The notes under the pieces were generated by a model. The model saw nothing but the letters and a program-made list of their open reading frames with translations. It did no database searches and was not told the DNA's origin. From an uncultured Pelagibacteraceae bacterium (GTDB lineage Bacteria; Pseudomonadota; Alphaproteobacteria; Pelagibacterales; Pelagibacteraceae), in contig CABYXR010000007.1 in NCBI GenBank assembly GCA_902522955.1, positions 1 to 36,722 of the forward strand: a stretch of 36,722 nucleotides of DNA, written 5' to 3'. Numbering within the stretch: position 1 is the stretch's first letter; each line of letters begins with the position of its first letter. This document shows positions 26,572 to 34,469 of this stretch, piece by piece. Made by a program: the position numbers and the translations under genes.

Positions 26572-28028
26572 TGAGCAATATAACAAATCGAAGTTTAAAT
26601 GAAATTTTAGAAAGCATAAAGTCTAAGAAAATATCTTCATTAGAACTTACACAAGCATATATAAAGAACATTGAAAACGCAAAAAAACTTAATGCTTTCG
26701 TAACAACAACCTTTGATCAAGCATTAGAAAATGCAAAAAAATTTGATAATAAACCAAACAACGAACAACTTCTTAGCGGAATACCTTTAGCCGTAAAGGA
26801 TTTATTTTGTACTGAAAACGTAAAAACTACAGCTGGAAGCAATATTTTAAATAATTTTATTCCTTCATATGATTCTACTGTAACAAAAAATTTATGGGAT
26901 AACGGAGCTTTTTTACTTGGAAAATTAAATTGCGATGAATTTGCTATGGGTTCGTCTAATGAGACAAGTTTTTTTGGAAATGTAATTAATCCAGTTGGAA
27001 ATCATTTAGTTCCAGGTGGTTCTTCAGGAGGATCATCTTCAGCTTTAGCGGCAGACCTTACTCCCGCAACAATTGGTACAGATACAGGTGGATCTATAAG
27101 GCAACCAGCTTCCTTTACTGGTACTGTAGGTCTTAAGCCAACTTACGGACTTTGTTCGAGGTGGGGTATCGTTGCATTTGCTTCTTCATTAGATCAGGCA
27201 GGACCCATGACAAAAACTGTTACCGATTGTGCTATTATGCTTGAAGCAATGTCTGGTTTTGATGAAAAAGACTCAACCTCAATTAATAAAAAAAAAGAAA
27301 CATACTCAAAAGATTTAAAAGATAACATTAAAGGATTGAAAATTGGTATTCCTAAAGAGTATCGAGTAGATAATATGCCAAAGGAAATTGATGAACTATG
27401 GGAAAAAGGAAAAAAAATATTAAAAAATTTAGGTGCTCAGTTAGTTGATATTTCATTACCGCATACTAAGTATGCTTTACCAACTTACTATATAGTTGCT
27501 CCTGCGGAAGCTTCATCAAATTTAGCAAGATATGATGGTGTGAGATACGGCTATAGATCACAAAAGGGAAAAGATTTAATTGAAATGTATGAGAATACCA
27601 GATCAGAAGGATTTGGTGATGAAGTAAAGAGAAGAATATTAATAGGAACTTATGTTCTATCTTCAGGTTATTACGACGCCTATTATTTAAAAGCTCAAAA
27701 GGTAAGACAATTAATAAAAAAAGATTTCGATGACAGTTTTATGAAAGTTGATGCAATTTTAACACCCTCAACACCAAGTTCAGCATTTAAGATAGGAGAA
27801 AAAACAAATGATCCTGTATCAATGTATTTAAATGATATTTTTACTGTGCCTGTAAATTTAGCCGGATTACCAGCTTTATCTTTACCAGCTGGACTAGATA
27901 AACAAGGCCACCCTCTTGGGTTACAATTGATAGGTAAAGCTTTAGATGAACAAAAAATTCTTAATATTGGTTATGCAATTGAAAAAAATTGTGGTTATAA
28001 AAATAAAATTAAAAAGTGGTGGTCATGA
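26571..28028 (+). CDS. gatA: Asp-tRNA(Asn)/Glu-tRNA(Gln) amidotransferase subunit A
   Basis: Glutaminase/amidase subunit that releases ammonia for the GatB site. The amidase signature is complete: [14 protein letters not shown] with K76, [15 protein letters not shown] with S151, and [14 protein letters not shown] with the nucleophile S175, forming the Ser-Ser-Lys triad. The 485-residue length is normal. The C-terminal [16 protein letters not shown] segment is also typical. Overlaps gatC by 1 base and gatB by 4. Confidence 0.97.
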   Translation: MSNITNRSLNEILESIKSKKISSLELTQAYIKNIENAKKLNAFVTTTFDQALENAKKFDNKPNNEQLLSGIPLAVKDLFCTENVKTTAGSNILNNFIPSYDSTVTKNLWDNGAFLLGKLNCDEFAMGSSNETSFFGNVINPVGNHLVPGGSSGGSSSALAADLTPATIGTDTGGSIRQPASFTGTVGLKPTYGLCSRWGIVAFASSLDQAGPMTKTVTDCAIMLEAMSGFDEKDSTSINKKKETYSKDLKDNIKGLKIGIPKEYRVDNMPKEIDELWEKGKKILKNLGAQLVDISLPHTKYALPTYYIVAPAEASSNLARYDGVRYGYRSQKGKDLIEMYENTRSEGFGDEVKRRILIGTYVLSSGYYDAYYLKAQKVRQLIKKDFDDSFMKVDAILTPSTPSSAFKIGEKTNDPVSMYLNDIFTVPVNLAGLPALSLPAGLDKQGHPLGLQLIGKALDEQKILNIGYAIEKNCGYKNKIKKWWS

Positions 28029-29494
28029 GTAAAGAAAAATTTGATTATTTTGTTGAAGGAGATAAAGGGAAGTACGAAGTAGTTATAGGTTTAGAAGTTC
28101 ATGCTCAAGTGCTTTCAAATTCAAAACTTTTTTCAGGTTCCTCAACTAAATTTGGAGCCGATCCTAATAAACAAGTAAGTTTAATTGATTCTGCTTTTCC
28201 CGGAATGTTGCCTGTTATTAATGAGGAGTGCGTGAAACAAGCTGTGAGGACGGGTTTAGGTTTGAATGCAAAAATTAATAATTTTTCTGTTTTCGATAGA
28301 AAAAATTATTTTTATGCAGATCTTCCTCAAGGCTATCAGATCTCACAATATAAAAAACCTATTGTTGGCGAGGGAAAAGTTCTTTTAGATATGCCTTATG
28401 GCTCAAAAGAAATAGGTATAGAAAGACTTCATTTAGAACAGGACGCAGGTAAAAGCATCCATGATATGGACCCTTCAAACACGTATGTCGATTTAAATCG
28501 TTCTGGAATTGCTCTAATGGAAATTGTTAGTAAGCCCGACCTTCGTTCCCCAGATGAAGTTAATGCTTATATAAAAAAACTTAGAACTATAATGAGATAC
28601 TTGGGTACTTGCGATGGCAATATGCAAGAAGGTTCTCTTAGAGCAGATGTGAATGTGTCAGTAAGAAAAGTAGGTGACAAAAAATTTGGCACAAGATGTG
28701 AAATTAAAAATGTAAATTCAATTAAATTTATGCAAATGGCGATAGAATACGAAGCTAATAGACAAGTTGAATTACTTGAGGAAGGAAAAGAAATAGATCA
28801 AGAAACAAGATTATTCGATACAAAAAAAAATGAAACAAGATCAATGAGATCAAAAGAAGATGCTCACGATTATAGATATTTTCCTGATCCCGATCTATTA
28901 CCACTAAAACTTGAACAAAAATTAATTGATGATTTAAAAAAATCTTTACCCGAGTTGCCAGATAATAAGAAGGAGAGATTTACTCAAGAATATGAACTTA
29001 ACTCATATGAAGCAAACGTATTAGTTTCTGAAAAAGAAATCTCTGATTACTATGAGGAAGTTGCAAAATTATCTGACAAAAAACTTGCAGCTACATGGAT
29101 GATGGGTGATTTATTTGCAATGCTAAACGATAAAGGTCTCAATATTTCTAACTCACCTATTTCTGCTAAAAATTTTGCTGAATTAGTTCAATCAATTAAA
29201 TCTGGAGAGATTTCAGGAAGAATAGCAAAAGAAGTTTTTGAAATTATGGTTGAAAGTGGAGATAATCCAAAAAAAATCATAGAGTCAAAAGGGATGAAAC
29301 AACAAAGCGATCCTAAAGAATTAGAAAAAATGATTAATGAAATACTTTCAAAAAATAAAGATAAAATTGATCAATATAAAGCCGGAAAAGAAAAATTATT
29401 TGGTTTTTTTGTTGGACAAGTTATGAAATTATCTGGTGGAAAAGCAAACCCTCAACTGACAAATGAAATTTTAAAAAAACTTTTAAAAGGCTGA
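28025..29494 (+). CDS. gatB: Asp-tRNA(Asn)/Glu-tRNA(Gln) amidotransferase subunit B
   Basis: Kinase/transamidase subunit that activates the misacylated tRNA. The ATG at 28025 ([10 protein letters not shown]) is preferred to two GTG codons just upstream because it gives the common 4-base ATGA overlap with gatA. The 489-residue protein has [70 protein letters not shown] and [17 protein letters not shown], all standard, then the helical and YqeY-like tail domains. Confidence 0.97.
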   Translation: MSKEKFDYFVEGDKGKYEVVIGLEVHAQVLSNSKLFSGSSTKFGADPNKQVSLIDSAFPGMLPVINEECVKQAVRTGLGLNAKINNFSVFDRKNYFYADLPQGYQISQYKKPIVGEGKVLLDMPYGSKEIGIERLHLEQDAGKSIHDMDPSNTYVDLNRSGIALMEIVSKPDLRSPDEVNAYIKKLRTIMRYLGTCDGNMQEGSLRADVNVSVRKVGDKKFGTRCEIKNVNSIKFMQMAIEYEANRQVELLEEGKEIDQETRLFDTKKNETRSMRSKEDAHDYRYFPDPDLLPLKLEQKLIDDLKKSLPELPDNKKERFTQEYELNSYEANVLVSEKEISDYYEEVAKLSDKKLAATWMMGDLFAMLNDKGLNISNSPISAKNFAELVQSIKSGEISGRIAKEVFEIMVESGDNPKKIIESKGMKQQSDPKELEKMINEILSKNKDKIDQYKAGKEKLFGFFVGQVMKLSGGKANPQLTNEILKKLLKG

Positions 29495-29496
29495 TT

Positions 29497-30150
29497 ATGC
29501 CTAAAAAATTAGATTTAACTGAAAATCTTGAAAAATACATAATTAATCATTCAGAAGCCTTAACGGATGTTCAGAAAGAGATTATTCAATATAATTTAAG
29601 TCTTGGTGGTCAACAAAGATTACAGATTTCAGTTTCCCAAGCACAATTTCTACAAACATTAATTCAAATTTCTAAAATTAAAAAGGTTTTAGAAATAGGA
29701 AGTTTTACAGGTTTTAGTGCTTTGTCCATGGCTTTAGCCCTTCCATCTGATGGTTTTCTAATTAGTTTAGATAAAAGTTCTGAATTTAGTATTAAAGCAC
29801 AATCATTTTATGAAAAAGCAAATGAAAAAAAAATAAAGCAAATTGTTAAACCTGCTATTGAAAGTCTAAAAGAATTTAAAGACTCAAGTCAAAAATTCGA
29901 TTTAATTTTTATAGATGCTGATAAGGAAAACTACCTTAATTATTATGAAACATGCATAGATCTAATTAATAAAAACGGCCTTATTATTATAGATAATGTT
30001 TTATGGCACGGAGAAGTTGCAGACGATAAAAAAAACGATAAATTTACAAAAATTATAAGAGAATTCAATGAACACATTAAGAAAGATAACAGAATTGTAA
30101 AAAATATTATTCCTATAGGTGATGGGCTTACAATTTGTATAAAAAAATAA
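29497..30150 (+). CDS. SAM-dependent O-methyltransferase (class I, COMT/caffeoyl-CoA-like family)
   Basis: Predicted soluble methyltransferase of 217 residues. The SAM-binding glycine loop is VLEIGSFTGFSALSMALALP, followed by an acidic residue in LISLDKSSE; FDLIFIDADKENYLNYYE carries the metal-ligand aspartates of the family and IIIDNVLWHGEVADD the next conserved block. These blocks define the cation-dependent O-methyltransferase 3 family, but the substrate cannot be read from sequence. It starts 2 bases after gatB and its stop shares one base with the next ATG. Confidence 0.82.
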   Translation: MPKKLDLTENLEKYIINHSEALTDVQKEIIQYNLSLGGQQRLQISVSQAQFLQTLIQISKIKKVLEIGSFTGFSALSMALALPSDGFLISLDKSSEFSIKAQSFYEKANEKKIKQIVKPAIESLKEFKDSSQKFDLIFIDADKENYLNYYETCIDLINKNGLIIIDNVLWHGEVADDKKNDKFTKIIREFNEHIKKDNRIVKNIIPIGDGLTICIKK

Positions 30151-31055
30151 TGTATACAATTTACGGTTTTTATAAGTTTAAAAAGATTAATTTTTTGAGA
30201 AAATGCCAATTATTATTTCAAAAAGAAATTTCTAACAACAATATTAAAGGTACAATAATTTTATCATCGGAAGGTATAAATGGAACAATTTCAGGTAAAA
30301 AAGACAATATAAACAAAATAATAAATTTATTAAAAAGACAGATTAGGTTTAAAGATTTTGATAGTAAGAATTTGTCTAAAAGTCATTTCCAACCGTTCCA
30401 CAAAGGTAAAATAAAAATTAAAAATGAAGTCGTTCCATTAGGTTTAAAAATAAACTCTAAAAATAAAAAACTTAATAGATATATTTCTGGAAAGTCATGG
30501 AATAAACTTATTTCAAATAAAGAAACTTTAGTATTAGATGCTAGAAAGCCATTTGAGCATGATGTTGGTACATTTAAAAATGCGATAAATCCAAAAATTC
30601 AAAATTTTAGAGATTTTCCAAAATATTTAAAAAAAATTAACAAAACTAAACCTGTAGCAATGTTTTGCACTGGAGGAATTAGGTGTGAAAAAGTCTCTTT
30701 ATTTTTAAAAAGAAAAGGTTTTAAAAATGTTTTCCAATTAAAAGGTGGTATACTTAATTATTTAAATAAAACTGATAAAAAAGATAGTTTATGGAAAGGA
30801 GAATGCTTTGTTTTTGATAACAGAGTTTCTCTTAAACATAAATTAAAACAAGGAACTTACTCAGTATGTAGTGGATGTCGAATGACTTTTTCAATAAGAG
30901 ATAAAAAATCTTATAAATATGAGGAGGGTGTTTCATGTCCACGGTGTTATGACACACTCTCAAATTCACAAAAAATAAGATTTCGTATGAGGCAAAATCA
31001 AATAAATCTTGCTAAAAAAGTTGGAAGAAAGCATAAATTTCAAAAGGAATTTTAA
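30150..31055 (+). CDS. trhO: tRNA uridine(34) hydroxylase TrhO (YceA, rhodanese family)
   Basis: Catalyses oxygen-dependent 5-hydroxylation of wobble uridine in tRNA. ATG 30150 (MYTIYGFYKFKKI) overlaps the previous stop by one base; a TTG further upstream is less likely. The 301 residues contain an N-terminal acylphosphatase-like domain (EGINGTISGK), a rhodanese domain with LDARKPFEHDVGTF and active-site MFCTGGIRCEKV (C173), and a C-terminal CxxC pair (VCSGC, CPRC) typical of the family. Confidence 0.9.
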   Translation: MYTIYGFYKFKKINFLRKCQLLFQKEISNNNIKGTIILSSEGINGTISGKKDNINKIINLLKRQIRFKDFDSKNLSKSHFQPFHKGKIKIKNEVVPLGLKINSKNKKLNRYISGKSWNKLISNKETLVLDARKPFEHDVGTFKNAINPKIQNFRDFPKYLKKINKTKPVAMFCTGGIRCEKVSLFLKRKGFKNVFQLKGGILNYLNKTDKKDSLWKGECFVFDNRVSLKHKLKQGTYSVCSGCRMTFSIRDKKSYKYEEGVSCPRCYDTLSNSQKIRFRMRQNQINLAKKVGRKHKFQKEF

Positions 31056-31057
31056 TC

Positions 31058-32419
31058 ATGGATTTAACTAAAGGTTCAATTTGGCAACTTTTAAGAAAAG
31101 TAACCATACCTGCAAGCACAGGATCTCTTTTTCAAACTTTTTATAATTTAGTCGACACTTATTTTGCAGGGAGAATATCACCAGAAGCGCTTGCAGCAAT
31201 TGCAAAATCATGGCCAATTTACTTTATAGCAATAGCAGTAGCAGTTGGTATTGGAGCTGGTACCACTGCACTTATTAGTAATGCCATTGGAGCAAAAGAG
31301 GATAGAAAAGCATCAATGTATGTTGCTCAGTCAATTGTATTAGCAATTGTAATTTCTAGTGTTGTAACTCTCTTCGGATTAAATTTTTCAGATGAGCTTT
31401 TAAGAATAATGGGATCAACTGAAGAAAGTATAATTTTAACACAAGAATATTTAAATATAATATTTTTTGGCGCTATAATTATTTTAGTACAATTATCTTT
31501 GAATGGTACACTTAATGCACAAGGAGATACAAAAAGTTATAGAAACGTACTTATATTTACTTTCTTTTTAAATATTTTTTTAAATCCATTATTTATTTTT
31601 GGATATGGATTTATACCTGCTTTTGGAATAGCTGGTTTAGCTATAGCAACAATAGTATCTCAATGTGTAGGTTTATTATATTTAGCTAATAAAGTTTATA
31701 GCTGTAAATTGAAAAAATATTTAAAGATGGAATGTTTTAAACCTAAAATAGATTATCTAAATATTTTATTTAAACAGTCAGTTCCTATTATGTTTACTAT
31801 GTTAATGATTATGTTTGGAGTGTTTAATATTTTCTATTTCGTTGGTCAATTTGGCGAGCTAGCAACGGCAGGTTATGGTACAGCAGTAAGAATTGAACAA
31901 GTTTTACTTCTTCCTGTAATTGGTTTAAACACTGCGGTCTTATCTATAGCTGGTCAAAACTTTGGAGCAAAAATGCATTTTAGAGTTAAAGAAGTATATG
32001 CAAAAGCTCTGATGTTTGGCTCTGGATTCATGGTTTTGGCTGGTATTTTCGTTTTTCTAACATCTGAAATAATTATTTCTTTTTTTACCAATGACTCTCA
32101 AGTTATTCAAAGTGGGGCACTATATTTACAAGTTGCAGCTTTAATTGGTCCAGTTTATCCAGTATTTTTTATAACCTCAGCTTTATTTCAAGCGCTCAAA
32201 AAGCCAATCTATAGTTTGTATATGACAATTCTAAGACTTACCTTGATACCATTCTCGTCTCTTTGGTATGTAATAAATATAAGAAACGGTGAATATCAAG
32301 ATATATTCTATACAATTTTAGTCACAAATTGGATGATGGGTTTAGTTGTATTAACGTTTGTTCCATTCTTTTTAAAAAATAAATTTAGAATTACTTTTAA
32401 AAAATTATTTGTATTTTAA
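31058..32419 (+). CDS. MATE family multidrug/toxin exporter
   Basis: Inner-membrane cation-coupled exporter with about 12 hydrophobic segments in 453 residues, in two MatE halves (roughly 15-175 and 235-395). Typical segments are PASTGSLFQTFYNLVDTYF, GTTALISNAIGAKEDRKA, LNAQGDTKSYRNVL and NTAVLSIAGQNFGAKMHFR. The organisation resembles the NorM/DinF-like branch. Substrate cannot be inferred. It starts 2 bases after trhO; the 3' end overlaps the convergent permease gene by 15 bases. Confidence 0.88.
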   Translation: MDLTKGSIWQLLRKVTIPASTGSLFQTFYNLVDTYFAGRISPEALAAIAKSWPIYFIAIAVAVGIGAGTTALISNAIGAKEDRKASMYVAQSIVLAIVISSVVTLFGLNFSDELLRIMGSTEESIILTQEYLNIIFFGAIIILVQLSLNGTLNAQGDTKSYRNVLIFTFFLNIFLNPLFIFGYGFIPAFGIAGLAIATIVSQCVGLLYLANKVYSCKLKKYLKMECFKPKIDYLNILFKQSVPIMFTMLMIMFGVFNIFYFVGQFGELATAGYGTAVRIEQVLLLPVIGLNTAVLSIAGQNFGAKMHFRVKEVYAKALMFGSGFMVLAGIFVFLTSEIIISFFTNDSQVIQSGALYLQVAALIGPVYPVFFITSALFQALKKPIYSLYMTILRLTLIPFSSLWYVINIRNGEYQDIFYTILVTNWMMGLVVLTFVPFFLKNKFRITFKKLFVF

Positions 32420-33139
32420 TTTATTTTCTAATTTTCTGACAAAGTACGAAACAACTAGAATTAGTACTAAGTATTCTAATATCAAAAAAGTATAAATTTC
32501 TAGAGGTCTATAAGTAGTTGTAACAAGTTCATTTGCTTTTCTTGTTAAATCACCAATACCAATAATCGATACTAGCGATGACATTTTTAAGACATATACA
32601 AACTGATTTCCCATGGCAGGTAGTACTACTTTAATTGCCTGTGGTAAGATTACTAATCTCATTTTTCTCCAAAAATCCATTCCTAATGACTCAGAAACCT
32701 CATGTTGCCCTTTGGATATAGAATTGATTCCAGCTCTAAAAATTTCTGCTTGAAAGGCACTTTCACTTATAGTCAAAGCGATTATACCCGAAACAAACGG
32801 AGAAAAACTTACGCCCATCATAATTGGTAGGCCATAATAAATCCAAAGAATCAAAACTAATAAAGGAATAGCTCTAACAATTTCTACATAAGCGATATTA
32901 AAATAACTTAGAAATTTATTATTGGAAAGAGAAGGAAGAGCTACGATCAAGCCAATAATCATTGCTAGAATGATTGATACAATAGAAATATAAATAGTTG
33001 TAGTAATACCACTTATTAAAAATTTAAGATTAGTTAACCCATCTATATTTTCTGGACTTAAGATATACCAACCCCATTCATAATTTGAGCTACAACCTTG
33101 TAGCAAAAATAATAGAGCAATTATTTTTAAAAACTTCAC
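32405..33139 (-). CDS. Polar amino-acid ABC transporter permease (His/Glu/Gln/Arg family)
   Basis: Membrane subunit of an uptake ABC transporter. The 244-residue product has about five hydrophobic helices, YVEIVRAIPLLVLILWIYYG and the EAA-type loop GQHEVSESLGMDFWRKMRLV followed by ILPQAIKVVLPAMGNQF that docks the ATPase. The start is GTG. The N-terminus MKFLKIIALLFLLQGCSS looks like a lipoprotein signal with lipobox LQGC, unusual for a polytopic permease. The binding-protein gene lies 41 bases upstream; no ATPase gene follows. Confidence 0.88.
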   Translation of the reverse strand: MKFLKIIALLFLLQGCSSNYEWGWYILSPENIDGLTNLKFLISGITTTIYISIVSIILAMIIGLIVALPSLSNNKFLSYFNIAYVEIVRAIPLLVLILWIYYGLPIMMGVSFSPFVSGIIALTISESAFQAEIFRAGINSISKGQHEVSESLGMDFWRKMRLVILPQAIKVVLPAMGNQFVYVLKMSSLVSIIGIGDLTRKANELVTTTYRPLEIYTFLILEYLVLILVVSYFVRKLENKLKYK

Positions 33140-33140
33140 T

Positions 33141-33161
33141 AATTAACTATATTTGTTAATT
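33141..33161 (-). other. Stem-loop between binding-protein and permease genes
   Basis: AATTAAC and GTTAATT form a perfect 7-bp inverted repeat around a 7-base loop in the 41-base gap. It lies just downstream of the binding-protein gene and upstream of the permease start on the minus strand. Such hairpins often protect the binding-protein part of the mRNA and lower permease output. There is no U-run, so it is not a classic terminator. Confidence 0.45.
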
Positions 33162-33180
33162 GAGGGTATTGGAACTTAAA

Positions 33181-33951
33181 TTATAAGCTCTTTAAGTTAT
33201 ACTTACCTAGTAATCGTTTAAAAAATCCTGATGATTGCTTTTTCTTAATCCAATTGCTTACATAATCATTCCAAACTTTATCACCTTTTGGAACCATCAT
33301 TGCTAAAAATGCTGGATTTTTTCCTCCATCGGGAACTATGGCTAATTGAGGATATTTAATTACTAATTTGTTTGCTTCTGTTGAACTTGTGATATTTCCA
33401 TCAGCTCTTCCTGCTAAAACTTCTTGGAAATCTCTTGCAGGAGCCTCAACAGATTGTAATTTTGATTTGGGAAAAAATTCTTTTGCTTTTTCTTCTTGTG
33501 AAGTACCTAATGTAGTAGCTATTTTTACGTTACTATTATTTAATGACTCCCAAGTAGGAAATTTTTTTAAATTCTTTTTTAAAACAAGCGGAACTGTCGC
33601 ATACTTATAATACGTAGTTGTAAAACCTGCTACTTCTGCTCTTTTAGGAGTTTTTGTTACACTTGTAGAAATATCGTATCGATCAGCCGTTATACCAGCA
33701 ACTATTGTTTTCCATTCAGCTGGTACAAATTTTACTTTAACACCTAAGTCTTTAGCTAATTCCTTCATTACATCAATATCAAATCCTTTATATTTATTAG
33801 TTGCAGGATCTTTCATTGACATTGGATCCCAGTCGCCTGTTGTTCCAACTCTTAACTCGCCGTTTTTTTTGATTGAATCTAATTTAGATGCTGCTTGAAC
33901 ACTTGTTGTTACAAGTAATACAAATAATACTGAAAAAATTTTTTTAATCAC
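33181..33951 (-). CDS. Periplasmic amino-acid-type ABC substrate-binding protein
   Basis: Family 3 solute-binding protein, 256 residues, exported: signal peptide [20 protein letters not shown] with likely cleavage after residue 20. The mature start [20 protein letters not shown] and [18 protein letters not shown] are typical, and [14 protein letters not shown] keeps the carboxylate-binding R104. The closest remembered pattern is the polar amino-acid/cyclohexadienyl dehydratase (PheC) group because of GTTGDW and the glutamate in ITSSTEAN (E192). The substrate is not known. The start codon is GTG, just behind a small hairpin and without a clear ribosome-binding site. Confidence 0.86.
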   Translation of the reverse strand: MIKKIFSVLFVLLVTTSVQAASKLDSIKKNGELRVGTTGDWDPMSMKDPATNKYKGFDIDVMKELAKDLGVKVKFVPAEWKTIVAGITADRYDISTSVTKTPKRAEVAGFTTTYYKYATVPLVLKKNLKKFPTWESLNNSNVKIATTLGTSQEEKAKEFFPKSKLQSVEAPARDFQEVLAGRADGNITSSTEANKLVIKYPQLAIVPDGGKNPAFLAMMVPKGDKVWNDYVSNWIKKKQSSGFFKRLLGKYNLKSL

Positions 33952-33953
33952 TT

Positions 33954-33968
33954 TTAGTTAATAGCTAA
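33954..33968 (-). other. Small hairpin just before the binding-protein start
   Basis: On the minus strand TTAGC and ACTAA-type arms (15 bases, 5 bp with one G-U pair and a 5-base loop) end three bases before the GTG start of the binding-protein gene. It occupies the place of a ribosome-binding site, which is not otherwise visible. Short and AT-rich, so it may be fortuitous. Confidence 0.25.
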
Positions 33969-34025
33969 TCTCGCTCTTTTTTTCGATTTGCAATTTGACC
34001 CACTTAACATTTTTTTTAAAAGGGG

Positions 34026-34055
34026 TTGACTGAATGGCAGTTTATCAGCTATAAA
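34026..34055 (+). promoter_or_regulatory. Sigma70-type promoter of umuDC
   Basis: TTGACT (34026-34031) and TATAAA (34050-34055), each a 5/6 match, with an 18-base spacer. The predicted start is near 34062, about 12 bases before the umuD ATG. The TTG of the -35 is in frame with umuD and could be mistaken for its start codon. One of the best promoter matches seen in the window. Confidence 0.65.
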
Positions 34056-34070
34056 GAACAAAACAAGAAC
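34056..34070 (+). promoter_or_regulatory. Probable SOS (LexA-type) operator GAAC-N7-GAAC
   Basis: GAAC at 34056-34059 and again at 34067-34070, seven bases between. This equals the direct-repeat LexA box GTTC-N7-GTTC of alphaproteobacteria read on the other strand. It begins on the base after the -10 box and covers the predicted transcription start of umuD, an ideal place for repression. The downstream genes umuD and umuC are classic SOS genes. No lexA is in the window, so the binding protein remains an inference. Confidence 0.65.
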
Positions 34071-34073
34071 ATT

Positions 34074-34469
34074 ATGAAATTAACAATACCTTACTATCTG
34101 CATAAAGTGGGAGCTGGATTTCCATCTCCAGCAACTGACTATATAGAAGACGATATAGATTTAAATTCTTATCTAATAACAAATGCTCCAGCCACTTTTA
34201 TTATAAGGGTGCAGGGAAAATCTATGACCACAGCAGGTATATACGATGGAGATCTATTAATAGTAGACAAAAGCCAAAATCCTAGAAATTTTTCAACAGT
34301 AATAGCAAATGTAAACGAAGAACTTGTTGTTAAAACTTTGATTAAAAGCAAAGGAGTCAACTACCTAACATCTGGTTCAAAAAATACATCGGATAAAATT
34401 AATTTAACAATAAATCCAGAAATAATTATTTGGGGAGTAGTTACGTATGTCATTCATAAACAACAGTAA
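34074..34469 (+). CDS. umuD: UmuD-like S24 peptidase, error-prone repair accessory protein
   Basis: UmuD is trimmed by RecA-stimulated self-cleavage to UmuD', which joins UmuC as DNA polymerase V. ATG 34074 is chosen since promoter and operator occupy the bases before it; it gives 131 residues. [17 protein letters not shown] matches E. coli UmuD GFPSPAADYVEQRIDLN. The likely cleavage bond is A14-G15 (Cys-Gly in E. coli). The catalytic pair is S50 in [15 protein letters not shown] and K87 in LVVKTL. The removable arm is only 14 residues, shorter than E. coli's 24. Overlaps umuC by 23 bases. Confidence 0.92.
   Translation: MKLTIPYYLHKVGAGFPSPATDYIEDDIDLNSYLITNAPATFIIRVQGKSMTTAGIYDGDLLIVDKSQNPRNFSTVIANVNEELVVKTLIKSKGVNYLTSGSKNTSDKINLTINPEIIIWGVVTYVIHKQQ

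Noticed and set aside
33952..34025. Small gene, tRNA or riboswitch in the binding-protein/umuD divergent gap
   Set aside because: No cloverleaf, conserved riboswitch blocks or coding frame with a ribosome-binding site could be found; the gap appears to hold only promoters, the operator and a small hairpin.
34026..34073. TTG start for umuD 16 codons upstream
   Set aside because: It lies in the -35 box, and the intervening bases contain the -10 box and the GAAC direct repeat, so they are unlikely to be translated.
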